Part shown: positions 8,846 to 17,642 of the stretch, piece by piece | How the letters are laid out: every line of letters begins with the position of its first letter | Numbering within the stretch: the first letter of the stretch is position 1 | Assembly (NCBI RefSeq): GCF_003206695.1 | Contig: NZ_PZJN01000003.1 | Span: 193,220-257,219, forward strand | Source of the DNA: Salinicola halophyticus | Lineage (GTDB): Bacteria; Pseudomonadota; Gammaproteobacteria; Pseudomonadales; Halomonadaceae | Direction of reading: 5' to 3' | DNA length: 64,000 bases | The notes under the pieces: model-generated | What the model saw: only the letters and a program-made list of their open reading frames with translations | Told to the model about the DNA's origin: nothing | Databases searched by the model: none | Program-made: the position numbers and the translations under genes

Positions 8846-10205
8846 CGTCGACTTCCTTGACAGGCGAATAGGGGGATTGTCGCTTGAGCGAGGCCGGCAT
8901 GTGCGGCTGCATGTTGCGCGCATCCCAGATCAAGCGAGGATCGAAGCTGTTGGCGGCCAGCATGGTGATGACCACGACCGCAGAAAAAGCCAGTGCCGCC
9001 GGCCCCGGCGTGATCGACAGCAGCGACCCGGCGTGCACCAGCGAGATCAGAATGGCGACCACGAAGACGTCGATCATCGACCAGCGACCGATCAGCTCGG
9101 TGATCCGGTAAAGTGTCTGGCGCTTGTGCTTGAATCGGGACTCGCCCCGGCGGCGTACCGTGATGCAGAGCCAGGCCAGGGCAAATACCTTGCCGATCGG
9201 CACCACCACGCTGGCGGTGAAGATGATCAGGGCAATGGGCCAGTCGCCGTGACCCAGAAAGATCAACACGCCACCGACGATGGTCGAGGGCGTCGAGTCG
9301 CCCAGTGAGGTCGTGGTCATGATCGGGTAGAGATTGGCCGGAATATAGCAAAGCGTCGCCGCGATCAGCAGCGCCCAGGTCTTCTGAAGGCTATACGGAC
9401 TGCGAAAGCGTAGCGGTTCTCCACAGCGCTGGCAGCGTCCGCGCCCGAAGTGGCTGAGCCGACTCACGAGCCCGCAGGTCGGGCAACCGGTGAGCGCCTG
9501 TTCGGCGGCTGGCTGCCCCGGGCGGCAGCCCTCCGGTGCCAGCGGTTCCCCCGCTAGCGAGAACCACATCCAGTCCGAATCGATCGAACGTGTGGTCAGC
9601 AGCAGCAGCAGGGCGTAGACACAGAAGGACCAGAACGACGGCCCGAGATCGACCGAGGCCATGCCGGCGATCTTGATCAGACTGACGAGTGCGCCGACCA
9701 CGAAGACATCGGCCATCATCCACGGCCCCAGATGCGAAAGCGCGCGTGCGATCCGGTAGCTTCGAGGCAGCGGCCGGCGTTGCAGCAGACCGAGATGTAG
9801 CCAGATGACCGCCAGCAGATAGAAGGCGGGCAGCACGATGATGGTCAGCAGCACCAGAATACCCACGAAGGGTTCGTGCTGTGTGACCAGACTGGCCGAG
9901 GTATCGGTCAACCGAATGGCATTACTGACGCCGCGTGCCTCGAAACTGATGAACGGAAAGCCTATCGCCGCCAGCAGTGCGATCAGCGCGCTGATCGCGA
10001 AAGCGAGGCTGCGTTCCGCCGGCCGAAAGTGGCGATGGCTCAGCGTGTGGTCGCAGCGCGGGCAACTGGCGCGCTGGCCGGGCCGCAAGGGTGGCAGTGC
10101 TACCAGAAGGTCACATTCATGGCAGGCACGAAGACGCCGCCGCGTGCGCGTAGGCGTCAGAAAGGTCGCCTTCTCGGTGCCGTTGTCATTCGAGGCTGTT
10201 GCCAA
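8838..10205 (-). CDS. pqiA: PqiA, inner-membrane partner of PqiB
   Basis: A 455-residue membrane protein made of two tandem PqiA domains, each preceded by a CxxC...CxxC zinc-ribbon-like motif (first at CHECDLL...CPRCDHTL, second at CPTCGLVS...CQRCGEPL) and four membrane segments. It belongs to the lipid-trafficking system that in E. coli is induced by paraquat under SoxRS control. The apparent start is TTG at 10205 with only a weak AGG upstream, so the exact start is uncertain. First gene of the pqiABC operon, divergent from the antiporter gene. Confidence 0.92.
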   Translation of the reverse strand: MATASNDNGTEKATFLTPTRTRRRLRACHECDLLVALPPLRPGQRASCPRCDHTLSHRHFRPAERSLAFAISALIALLAAIGFPFISFEARGVSNAIRLTDTSASLVTQHEPFVGILVLLTIIVLPAFYLLAVIWLHLGLLQRRPLPRSYRIARALSHLGPWMMADVFVVGALVSLIKIAGMASVDLGPSFWSFCVYALLLLLTTRSIDSDWMWFSLAGEPLAPEGCRPGQPAAEQALTGCPTCGLVSRLSHFGRGRCQRCGEPLRFRSPYSLQKTWALLIAATLCYIPANLYPIMTTTSLGDSTPSTIVGGVLIFLGHGDWPIALIIFTASVVVPIGKVFALAWLCITVRRRGESRFKHKRQTLYRITELIGRWSMIDVFVVAILISLVHAGSLLSITPGPAALAFSAVVVITMLAANSFDPRLIWDARNMQPHMPASLKRQSPYSPVKEVDDA

Positions 10206-10572
10206 ATCGATACCTAGAGCAGGACAGAATCGTAAGGGGTGACGCAGTCTGTATCGGTCAGGTTACACTCTAACATACAGTCATGCATGTTTAGGCTTGG
10301 ATTTACCCGGAGCGAATGCGTGACACAGTTGCAAAGTCGCGGAAATGCTCGTTAGTTCAGCCGCTTGCGTACTATAGTAGGTAAAAACATCATTATAATA
10401 GTCGGTGAAGGGAGATTTGCCGAAAGAAGTGCAATGGTGGTCTTTAACGACTCTCGGGCCGGATGGCGTGTGCAATCGGCCTTACAATTCCCCGCATCCG
10501 ACGCCTGGTTCGTAATATCGGGTAGCCGAGCCCTCAAGTAAACCTTGGTAATGCGTAACAGGAGATCCTAAC
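10206..10572. other. Intergenic region between divergent pqiA and antiporter gene
   Basis: 367 bp without a convincing gene. It is more A+T-rich than its surroundings and must contain the divergent promoters. A TATAAT hexamer lies at 10394-10399 on the plus strand but has no good -35 partner at normal spacing. An AGGAGA ribosome-binding site at 10559-10564 serves the antiporter gene. Confidence 0.55.
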
Positions 10573-11541
10573 GTGTGGATGGCGCTAGCAGCTATTGTGC
10601 TCGGTCTTGGCGTGCTCGTCTGGAGTGCGGATCGTTTCGTGGACGGCGCTTCCGCGACCGCTCGCCATCTGGGGCTGTCGCCGCTGTTGATCGGCATGCT
10701 GGTGATCGGTTTCGGCACATCGGCGCCGGAGCTGATGGTCTCGGCGCTGGCCGCCATCCAGGGTAACCCGGGTCTGGCATTGGGCAACGCCTACGGCTCG
10801 AACATCACCAATATTGCGCTGATCGTAGGCTTGGTGGCATTGCTCAGCCCGCTGGCAGTTCACTCCCAGATCATTCGCCAGGAGCTGCCGGTGCTCGGTG
10901 TAATGACGTTGATCTCGCTGTGGTGCTTGCATGACGGCGTCATCTCGCGAATCGATGCGATCGTGCTGCTGGCGCTGCTGTTCGGGTTTCTGGGCTACAG
11001 CATCTGGCGTTCTCAGCGGCCGGGAAAGGATGCCCTGCAGACCGACATGGAAGCCGATGCCACAGGGCAGGAGATGTCGCTCAAGCAGGGCGTGATCTGG
11101 ACGCTGATCGGGCTGGCGCTATTGATCGTCAGCTCGCGATTTCTGGTCTGGGGGGCGGTGACGATCGCCGAAGCCTTCGGCGTCAGCGATCTGGTGATCG
11201 GGCTGACCGTGGTCGCCATCGGCACCTCGCTGCCGGAGCTGGCCTCTTCCATCAGCGCGGTACGCAAGGGCCAGCACGATCTGGTGCTGGGCAACGTGGT
11301 CGGCTCCAACCTGTTCAATACGCTGGCGGTGGTCGGTCTGGCGGGCGTCATTCGTCCCATTGATGTCGATCCGGCCGTGGTGGTGCGGGATTGGCCGGTC
11401 ATGGCCGCGCTGACCGTGGCGTTGCTGGTGTTCGGTATCGGGCTCAAAGGACAAGGGCGGATCAATCGACTCGAAGGGGGAGCGCTATTGGCCAGTTTCA
11501 TCGGCTATACATCCTGGCTGGTGATGAGCGTCATCCCGTGA
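10573..11541 (+). CDS. Calcium/sodium antiporter, YrbG family
   Basis: A 322-residue inner-membrane protein with about ten membrane segments and the two inverted alpha repeats of the CaCA exchanger superfamily: GFGTSAPELMVS near residue 46 and AIGTSLPELASS near residue 215, which hold the ion-binding acidic residues. It should exchange Na+ (or H+) for Ca2+. The start is GTG at 10573 with AGGAGA 8 bases upstream; an in-frame ATG lies two codons later. It is monocistronic, convergent with the Bcr-type exporter. Confidence 0.9.
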   Translation: MWMALAAIVLGLGVLVWSADRFVDGASATARHLGLSPLLIGMLVIGFGTSAPELMVSALAAIQGNPGLALGNAYGSNITNIALIVGLVALLSPLAVHSQIIRQELPVLGVMTLISLWCLHDGVISRIDAIVLLALLFGFLGYSIWRSQRPGKDALQTDMEADATGQEMSLKQGVIWTLIGLALLIVSSRFLVWGAVTIAEAFGVSDLVIGLTVVAIGTSLPELASSISAVRKGQHDLVLGNVVGSNLFNTLAVVGLAGVIRPIDVDPAVVVRDWPVMAALTVALLVFGIGLKGQGRINRLEGGALLASFIGYTSWLVMSVIP

Positions 11542-11564
11542 GCGTCATCGCCTGTTGTCGATCG

Positions 11565-12833
11565 TCATCGGACATTGCGGCCCGCCTGGCTGTCGCCCCG
11601 CTGAACGTCGAAGCGTAGTGCGGTGCGCAACGCGATCTGGCCGATGACAGCGGCCGTCGCCAGCACGATAGCCGTCGCCAGGGCCGGGTTGTCCCCCAGC
11701 CCGGCCAGTGCGGTGCACAGTGCGCCGATTCCCATCTGGGCAAACCCGTAGAGCCCGGCAGCGGAGCCCACGACCTTGGGATTGATGCCCACGGCCAGCG
11801 TCAGCGCCGTTGGCCCGGTCATGCCCACGCCAAAGGTAAACAGCAGTACCGACGCCTCGAGCGTGACCACGGAAGTCCAGCCGGACAGCACGATGACCAG
11901 CATCGAGATCCCGCCGGCCAGACTCAGAAGGCTTGCCGACAGCATCAGCCGAACCAGACCGATGCGGTGGATGGTGCGATTGGTGACCAGGTTGCCCAAC
12001 GAGATGCTCAGGATCAGGGCCGAGAGATAAAACGCGACGTGGCTGACCGGTTTGCCCAGCTGCTCGACGAAGATGAACGGGGCGGAGGCGACGAAGGCGA
12101 ACATCGCCGTGGTCACGCAGCCGCCGCCGATGGCGTAGCCGATGAAGGCTGGCGAACGCACCAGCGTGCGATATTCCCGTGCCAGCCGAGGGACATCGAC
12201 GCGACCGCTGGCCTCGGCGGTTTCCGGCATCAGTCGCCACACGAACAGCAGATTGCCGATGCCCATCAGACAGAGGGCCAGCAATACCGTGCGCCAGCCC
12301 AGCGTGGCTGTCAGCAGCGTCCCGACCAGCGGCGCCAGCGCGGGGCCGATGGCAACCACCAGATTGAGAACGGCGAGACGCTGTACGGCGCGATCCGGCG
12401 CCGCGGTGTCACGGATCATGGCGCGTCCCAGCGCCAGCCCCGCGCAGCCTCCGAACGCCTGAAAGAAGCGTGCCGCGATCAGCACTTCGACACTTTGTGC
12501 CTGCCAGGCGACGACCCCCGCCACGCTGTAGATCAGCATCCCCAGCATCAACGCTGGCCGTCGCCCCAGCGCATCGGAAAGCGGGCCGTAGAACAGCTGG
12601 CCGATCGCCAGACCGAGAATGTAGACGCTGATCGTCAACTGCATCTGAGCGTTATCGGCATCCAGCGCTTGGCCGGCGATGGGCAGCGCCGGCACGAAGA
12701 TATGCATGGCCAGCGTGCCCGCCAAGGTAATCATCACCAGCATCCACAGAGCGGGCACGGCGCGTGAAGGCGTTGCCGGTGTGGCGGGCGACGTCGAACC
12801 GGATTTGGACGTCGAATCGGCGGGATCGGTCAC
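11565..12833 (-). CDS. Bcr/CflA-family multidrug exporter (MFS)
   Basis: A 422-residue major facilitator with 12 predicted membrane segments. The loop-2/3 signature GQLFYGPLSDALGRRP and the N-terminal MHIFVPALP block are typical of drug:H+ antiporters of the Bcr/CflA subfamily (bicyclomycin, chloramphenicol and similar substrates); the real substrate cannot be read from sequence. The start is GTG at 12833 with AAGGA 5 bases upstream. Ser/Thr/Pro-rich residues occupy the first 25 positions. Confidence 0.88.
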   Translation of the reverse strand: MTDPADSTSKSGSTSPATPATPSRAVPALWMLVMITLAGTLAMHIFVPALPIAGQALDADNAQMQLTISVYILGLAIGQLFYGPLSDALGRRPALMLGMLIYSVAGVVAWQAQSVEVLIAARFFQAFGGCAGLALGRAMIRDTAAPDRAVQRLAVLNLVVAIGPALAPLVGTLLTATLGWRTVLLALCLMGIGNLLFVWRLMPETAEASGRVDVPRLAREYRTLVRSPAFIGYAIGGGCVTTAMFAFVASAPFIFVEQLGKPVSHVAFYLSALILSISLGNLVTNRTIHRIGLVRLMLSASLLSLAGGISMLVIVLSGWTSVVTLEASVLLFTFGVGMTGPTALTLAVGINPKVVGSAAGLYGFAQMGIGALCTALAGLGDNPALATAIVLATAAVIGQIALRTALRFDVQRGDSQAGRNVR

Positions 12834-12879
12834 GAGGTTCCTTATCCTGGGTTATTCGCGTTGTTTTTAGCGCTGACGT

Positions 12880-12930
12880 TGATTCTGGACTGGCGATGAT
12901 TCTGGACCGACGTTGACTCTGGACTGACGC
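12880..12930. repeat. Three tandem copies of a 17-bp unit
   Basis: Units start at 12880, 12897 and 12914; each begins TGAYTCTGGACYG and ends in a variable 4-5 bases. It lies 47 bp upstream of the drug-exporter start on its 5' side, between the two divergent genes. Confidence 0.75.
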
Positions 12931-13276
12931 TGGCCGTGAGCGCATGACCAAACCAATAGCGCGCTAGTCATTAAGATATTACGGGAAAGCGTCACCGCCG
13001 AACACCGCATCGCCCAAGGCCTTCTCGTGACGGGTATTTGTCAGTGTCAATTTTCCGCACGAGACGCTGACATATCGTCGCACCTCCGAGACCACCGAGT
13101 TGGCGGCGGCCGGTCCAGCGATGTCGGCTCGTCACGGCGCAAAGCCTTTCGGTTGGCGAGCCGGCGCGGTTTTACCTAGCTTGAGGGAAGAGACCGAGTC
13201 GACTGTGACACGACTCTGAATCGCCGAGGTGCGACGAACTGCGACATCAGGACAGTTCGGTTCAAACGGTCACTGT

Positions 13277-13324
13277 CTTTATGATGAGTGCCGTTGTCCT
13301 CTTTATGATAAGTGCCGTTATCCT
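13277..13324. repeat. 24-bp tandem duplication upstream of cydA
   Basis: Two adjacent 24-bp units (13277-13300 and 13301-13324), each beginning CTTTATGAT and containing AGTGCCGTT, differ at only two positions (both G to A). They end about 158 bp before the cydA start, a position suited to paired activator sites. Confidence 0.8.
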
Positions 13325-13481
13325 TATCACCCGGGCCATGGTTCTTCTCTGGTAGTCGCGTCCGGCCGGAGCCGTTGCTGGCCGGTTACGGCGATTCGAG
13401 ACAACGGTGGCGAACGATCAATGAGCAATCCCCAGGGCGGCGCATGTATGTTGCAACGCCCGGACTGGCGAGGAGTCTGAT

Positions 13482-14879
13482 ATGGAGCTGGATCCGCTGA
13501 TACTGTCGCGAATTCAATTCGCATTCGTGGTGGCGTTTCACGCCATTTTCCCGGTCTTTACCATCGGTCTGGCTTCATACGTGGCGCTGCTGCAGGGGCT
13601 GTTCGTGGCGACGCGCAACCCGCTCTGGGAGCGGCTGTCGATCTTCTGGACCAAGGCCTTTGCCGTGGTATTCGGCATGGGGGTGGTCTCCGGCATCGTC
13701 ATGGCTTTCCAGTTCGGCACCAACTGGAGCAACTTCTCCCAGGCTGCCTCGAACTTCATCGGGCCCTTGCTCAGCTACGAGGTGGTCACGGCCTTCTTTC
13801 TCGAGGCCGGTTTCCTCGGGGTACTGCTTTTCGGTCGTCACAAGGTTCCGGCCGGGCTACACCTGTTCGCCGCGATCATGGTCGCGGTGGGAACGTTCAT
13901 CTCGGCGTTCTGGATTCTGGCTTCCAACAGCTGGTTGCATACGCCGGACGGCATCGAGTTCCGGGGCGGCCACGTTTTCGTGACTTCCTGGATCGATGCG
14001 ATTTTCAATCCGTCCTTCCCCTACCGATTCGCCCATATGGCGTTGGCGTCGTTCCTGACGGGTGGCTTCGTGGTGTGTGGCGTCAGCGCCTGGTATCTGG
14101 TGCGTGGCCGGGAAGTCGAAGCCAATCGCAAGGCGCTTTCGATGACGATGTGGCTGCTGCTCGTGGCAGCGCCGCTGCAGGCGTTCGTCGGCGACGAACA
14201 CGGTCTCAACACGCTCGAACATCAACCGACCAAGATCGCTGCGATCGAGGGCAACTGGGAGACGCAATCCGGCGCGCCGCTGCTGCTGTTCGCCATTCCG
14301 GATCGAGGGATACAGGGTAACCATTTCGAGATCGGCATTCCCAAGGTCGCCAGTCTCATTCTGACGCATGATCCTGCCGGTACGATCCCCGGCCTGCGGG
14401 ATACGCCGGTCGACGAGCAGCCGCCGGTATGGATCACGTTCTTTAGCTTCCGGATCATGGTCGGGCTGGGTCTGCTGATGATCGCCTTTGCGATCGCCGG
14501 CCTGCTGTTGCGTCCGCGCGGCCGACTCTACACCTCGCGACTCTATCTGCGAGGCCTGCAGTTCATGACCGTGGCGCCATTCATTGCGGTCATCGCCGGC
14601 TGGTTCGTTACCGAAACCGGGCGTGCCCCGTGGATCATCTACGGCCACATGACCCAGGCTCAAGGATTGACGCCGTCGCTGACGGGGGGCATGGCGCTGT
14701 TCACGCTGCTGGGTTACATGGCGGTCTATGCGGTGATCTTCGTGGCCGGCATCTACTACCTGACCCGGGTGGTCGATCACGGCATGGAAGACCAGATCGA
14801 CGAGATCGAGCGCCCGATGCGGCCACTCTCAACGACTCACGTCAGTTTCGACAAAGAAAACCCGACGAGCAGGGGTTAA
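13482..14879 (+). CDS. cydA: Cytochrome bd-type quinol oxidase subunit I (CydA/CioA)
   Basis: A 465-residue heme-bearing subunit of the bd-family quinol oxidase, which reduces O2 to water at high affinity. Heme ligands are visible: His20 (heme b595/d), His185 and Met326 (heme b558). The quinol-binding Q-loop is short (E. coli has the matching Met at 393), the pattern of the cyanide-insensitive CioA branch. The block GDEHGLNTLEHQPTK is the conserved region after helix 6. Ribosome-binding site AGGAG precedes the ATG. First gene of cydABDC. Confidence 0.94.
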   Translation: MELDPLILSRIQFAFVVAFHAIFPVFTIGLASYVALLQGLFVATRNPLWERLSIFWTKAFAVVFGMGVVSGIVMAFQFGTNWSNFSQAASNFIGPLLSYEVVTAFFLEAGFLGVLLFGRHKVPAGLHLFAAIMVAVGTFISAFWILASNSWLHTPDGIEFRGGHVFVTSWIDAIFNPSFPYRFAHMALASFLTGGFVVCGVSAWYLVRGREVEANRKALSMTMWLLLVAAPLQAFVGDEHGLNTLEHQPTKIAAIEGNWETQSGAPLLLFAIPDRGIQGNHFEIGIPKVASLILTHDPAGTIPGLRDTPVDEQPPVWITFFSFRIMVGLGLLMIAFAIAGLLLRPRGRLYTSRLYLRGLQFMTVAPFIAVIAGWFVTETGRAPWIIYGHMTQAQGLTPSLTGGMALFTLLGYMAVYAVIFVAGIYYLTRVVDHGMEDQIDEIERPMRPLSTTHVSFDKENPTSRG

Positions 14880-14883
14880 CATC

Positions 14884-15885
14884 ATGGCGAATATCGATCT
14901 CTCGATTATCTGGGCGATTATCATCGCCTTCAGCATCATCATGTACGTGCTCATGGATGGCTTCGACCTAGGTCTGGGCATTCTTTTCCCGTTCGCGCCC
15001 GACGAAGATTCCCGCGACGTGATGATGAACTCCGTTGCGCCGATCTGGGACGGCAATGAAACTTGGCTCGTGCTCGGTGGGGCGGGGCTGCTGGCGGCGT
15101 TTCCGCTGGTCTACACGATCCTGCTGCCGGCGCTCTACATCGGCGTGTTCCTGATGCTGGCCGGGCTGATCTTCCGCGGCGTGGCGTTCGAGTTCCGGTT
15201 CAAGTCCTCTCGCCACAAGCGCTGGTGGAATCTCTCTTTCGCCGGCGGTTCGGCGGTCGCGACCTTTGCGCAGGGTTGCGTGGTTGGTGCCTACATCCAG
15301 GGGTTCGTCACCGAAGGTCGAGTCTACGCCGGCGGTGCCCTCGACTGGCTGACGCCGTTCAGCGTGCTGACCGGGTTCGGCATGATGGCGGGCTACGCGC
15401 TGCTCGGCGCCACTTGGCTGGTCATGAAGTCGGAAGGGCATATCAATCAGTGGGCGCGGCGTCTGATTCCCGGACTGCTGTTCGGCGTACTGGCGATCTT
15501 CGCCGTCGTGGGGGTCTGGACACCGTTCATCGATGACGGCGTGCGCGAACGCTGGTTCGGCCATATCCAGATCATCTGGATTCTGCCCGCCTTGGCACTG
15601 GCATGCGCGTTCGGCATCTACCGCAGCATCAAGGCGGGCCGCGAGGTCATGCCGTTCCTGCTGACCATGGGCATGTTCGTCTTTACCTATCTCGGGTTGC
15701 TGGTCAGCCGCTGGCCCTACGTGGTGCCGCCGAAATTCACGCTGTGGGACGCGGCATCCGCGCCGGAATCGCAGCTGTTTCTGCTGATCGGCGTGCTCTT
15801 CGTCATTCCGATCATCCTCACGTATACCGCCTGGTCCTACTGGGTCTTCCGCGGCAAGGTTCGCGTGGGTGAGGGCTACCATTGA
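14884..15885 (+). CDS. cydB: Cytochrome bd-type quinol oxidase subunit II (CydB/CioB)
   Basis: A 333-residue membrane partner of CydA with about eight helices; its opening block YVLMDGFDLGLG and the following WDGNETWLVLGG are hallmarks of the family. It starts 4 bp after cydA. No small CydX-like subunit gene is found after it: cydD begins inside its stop codon. CioB-type proteins are usually shorter than E. coli CydB, as here. Confidence 0.94.
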   Translation: MANIDLSIIWAIIIAFSIIMYVLMDGFDLGLGILFPFAPDEDSRDVMMNSVAPIWDGNETWLVLGGAGLLAAFPLVYTILLPALYIGVFLMLAGLIFRGVAFEFRFKSSRHKRWWNLSFAGGSAVATFAQGCVVGAYIQGFVTEGRVYAGGALDWLTPFSVLTGFGMMAGYALLGATWLVMKSEGHINQWARRLIPGLLFGVLAIFAVVGVWTPFIDDGVRERWFGHIQIIWILPALALACAFGIYRSIKAGREVMPFLLTMGMFVFTYLGLLVSRWPYVVPPKFTLWDAASAPESQLFLLIGVLFVIPIILTYTAWSYWVFRGKVRVGEGYH

Positions 15886-17642
15886 GAGCCGCGAGGCGAT
15901 CCTCGAATTCGTCAGGCGCGAGCCATTCGCGGGCGTGGTTGAAGCAGCAGGCGGGCGATGTGCGGCCGTGGTATCGCGGTGCGGTTGGCTGCGGATTGCT
16001 TGCCGGTGTTGCCACCCTGGTACAGATGGGCGCACTGGCCTGGCTTGTCGACCGGGTGGTGACGGACCAGGCCGCCCTTGAAGATGTGGCTGTCGGCGTC
16101 GTGGCGATCGTGGCCGCCATCATCGTTCGTGCCCTGGCGCAGTGGGGGCAGGAAGTCTGCGGCCAAGAGTGCGGCCTGCGGGTCAAGCAGCAGGTGCGCT
16201 CGCGTCTGCTGGCCCGCCTGCAGCAATTGGGCCCGGTGCGCCTGGCTTCCCGGCATAGTGCCGGCCTCGCCAGCCAGTTGGTGGATCAAGTCGAATCGCT
16301 GGAAGGTTACTACTCGCGCTTTCTGCCTCAGATGGTACTGGCGGCGGCCATTCCCCTGATCTATCTCGTCGTGGTGTTCTGGCTCAACTGGCTGGCGGCG
16401 ATCTGGCTGCTGATCGCGGCGCCGTTGATCCCGCTGTTCATGGCGCTGATCGGGATGGGAGCGCAGCGCCTCAACGAAGCCCAGTTCCAGGCCGTCACCC
16501 GGCTCTCCGGACACTTTCTCGATCGCGTGCGCGGCATCGCGACGCTTCAACTCTTCGGCCTGGCCGAGCGCAGCGTCGAGGAAGTCAGCGAGGTCGCCCA
16601 CGACTATCGCCGTCGCAGTCTCAAGACGCTACGGGTGGCGTTTCTGTCATCGGCGGTACTCGAATTTTTCGCCGCCGTCTCGGTGGCGGTCATCGCCATC
16701 TATATCGGCTTCGGCCTGCTGGGTTATATCCAGTATGGTCCCGCGGAGCAGCTCGATCTGTTCAGCGGACTGTTCATCCTGCTGCTGGCGCCGGAGTTCT
16801 TCCAGCCGCTGCGTACGCTGTCGCAGCACTATCATGACCGTGCCTCGGCACTGGGGGCCGCGGAAGGCCTGGTGGCGCTGCTCGACGATGAGGTCGAGAA
16901 TCCCGATGCAGCAGCGACGACTGGCGCGGTCGACGACGAGCGTTCCCGAAGCATGGATAGCGATGCGGTCGAACTCGCGCCGGGCGCTGTACGCCTCGTG
17001 GACGTCGAACTTCGCCATGCGGGTCGGGAGCGAATTCTCGGGCCGCTCGCGCTCGACGTCGATGCCGGCGAAGTGGTGGCGTTGATCGGGCCGTCCGGCA
17101 GCGGTAAGTCCAGCCTGCTACAACTGATTGCCGGGTTCATCGCGCCGAGTGCGGGGGCGGTGCACGTTCAGCGCGAGCCCGCCATCGCCTGGCTCGATCA
17201 ACGCCCGCTGATCATTCAGGGCTCGCTGGCCGAGAACCTGCGTCTGGTCGCCCCGACCGCGAGAGACGAGGAGCTTCGTCATGCACTGAATCAGGCGGGG
17301 CTGGGACGATGGCTCTCTTCGACACCGGCGGAGCTGGACACGCCGCTGGGTGAGCGCGGCGTCGGGCTCTCCGGCGGCGAAGCACAGCGGCTGGCGCTGG
17401 CGCGGGTGTTTCTCTCGCCCGCGACGCTGGTTCTGCTGGACGAGCCTACCGCGGCGCTGGATCCGGAGACCGAGCGCGCCGTGATCGCCGGACTGACGCA
17501 ACTGGCGGCAAGTGGACGCACCTTGATTATCGCCACGCATCATCCGGCGATCATGACGATGGCCAGCCGTCTGTACGCGATCGAGGCGGGTCGGCTGTCG
17601 CCGATCGAACGCCTGAATTCGCCTGGAGAGTTGCACTCATGA
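15882..17642 (+). CDS. cydD: ABC exporter subunit CydD (cytochrome bd assembly)
   Basis: A 586-residue half-transporter: six membrane segments in the first ~330 residues, then an ATPase domain with Walker A GPSGSGKSS, signature LSGGEAQRLALARV and Walker B LVLLDEPTAALD. CydDC exports glutathione/cysteine to the periplasm or delivers heme, and is needed for cytochrome bd maturation. The start is assigned to TTG at 15882, which overlaps the cydB stop in TTGA; no better ATG/GTG exists before the conserved region, so the first residues are tentative. It overlaps cydC by ATGA. Confidence 0.9.
   Translation: MRAARRSSNSSGASHSRAWLKQQAGDVRPWYRGAVGCGLLAGVATLVQMGALAWLVDRVVTDQAALEDVAVGVVAIVAAIIVRALAQWGQEVCGQECGLRVKQQVRSRLLARLQQLGPVRLASRHSAGLASQLVDQVESLEGYYSRFLPQMVLAAAIPLIYLVVVFWLNWLAAIWLLIAAPLIPLFMALIGMGAQRLNEAQFQAVTRLSGHFLDRVRGIATLQLFGLAERSVEEVSEVAHDYRRRSLKTLRVAFLSSAVLEFFAAVSVAVIAIYIGFGLLGYIQYGPAEQLDLFSGLFILLLAPEFFQPLRTLSQHYHDRASALGAAEGLVALLDDEVENPDAAATTGAVDDERSRSMDSDAVELAPGAVRLVDVELRHAGRERILGPLALDVDAGEVVALIGPSGSGKSSLLQLIAGFIAPSAGAVHVQREPAIAWLDQRPLIIQGSLAENLRLVAPTARDEELRHALNQAGLGRWLSSTPAELDTPLGERGVGLSGGEAQRLALARVFLSPATLVLLDEPTAALDPETERAVIAGLTQLAASGRTLIIATHHPAIMTMASRLYAIEAGRLSPIERLNSPGELHS

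Larger units (their letters stand above)
12834..13481. other. Long gene-free region before cydA
   Basis: 648 bp with no credible gene. It contains two small tandem repeats (12880-12930 and 13277-13324) and the cydA ribosome-binding site (AGGAG just before 13482). I found no clear FNR (TTGAT-N4-ATCAA) box. The length suggests an extended regulatory region for the oxidase operon. Confidence 0.6.

Noticed and set aside
10281..10537. Small frames on the minus strand upstream of pqiA as genes
   Set aside because: No ribosome-binding sites, atypical composition, and they cover the expected promoter region.
11967..12767. 266-codon frame opposite the drug exporter
   Set aside because: Arg/Gln/His-rich antisense translation with no recognisable domain.
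15870..15890. A small cydX-type gene after cydB
   Set aside because: cydD starts inside the cydB stop codon, leaving no space.
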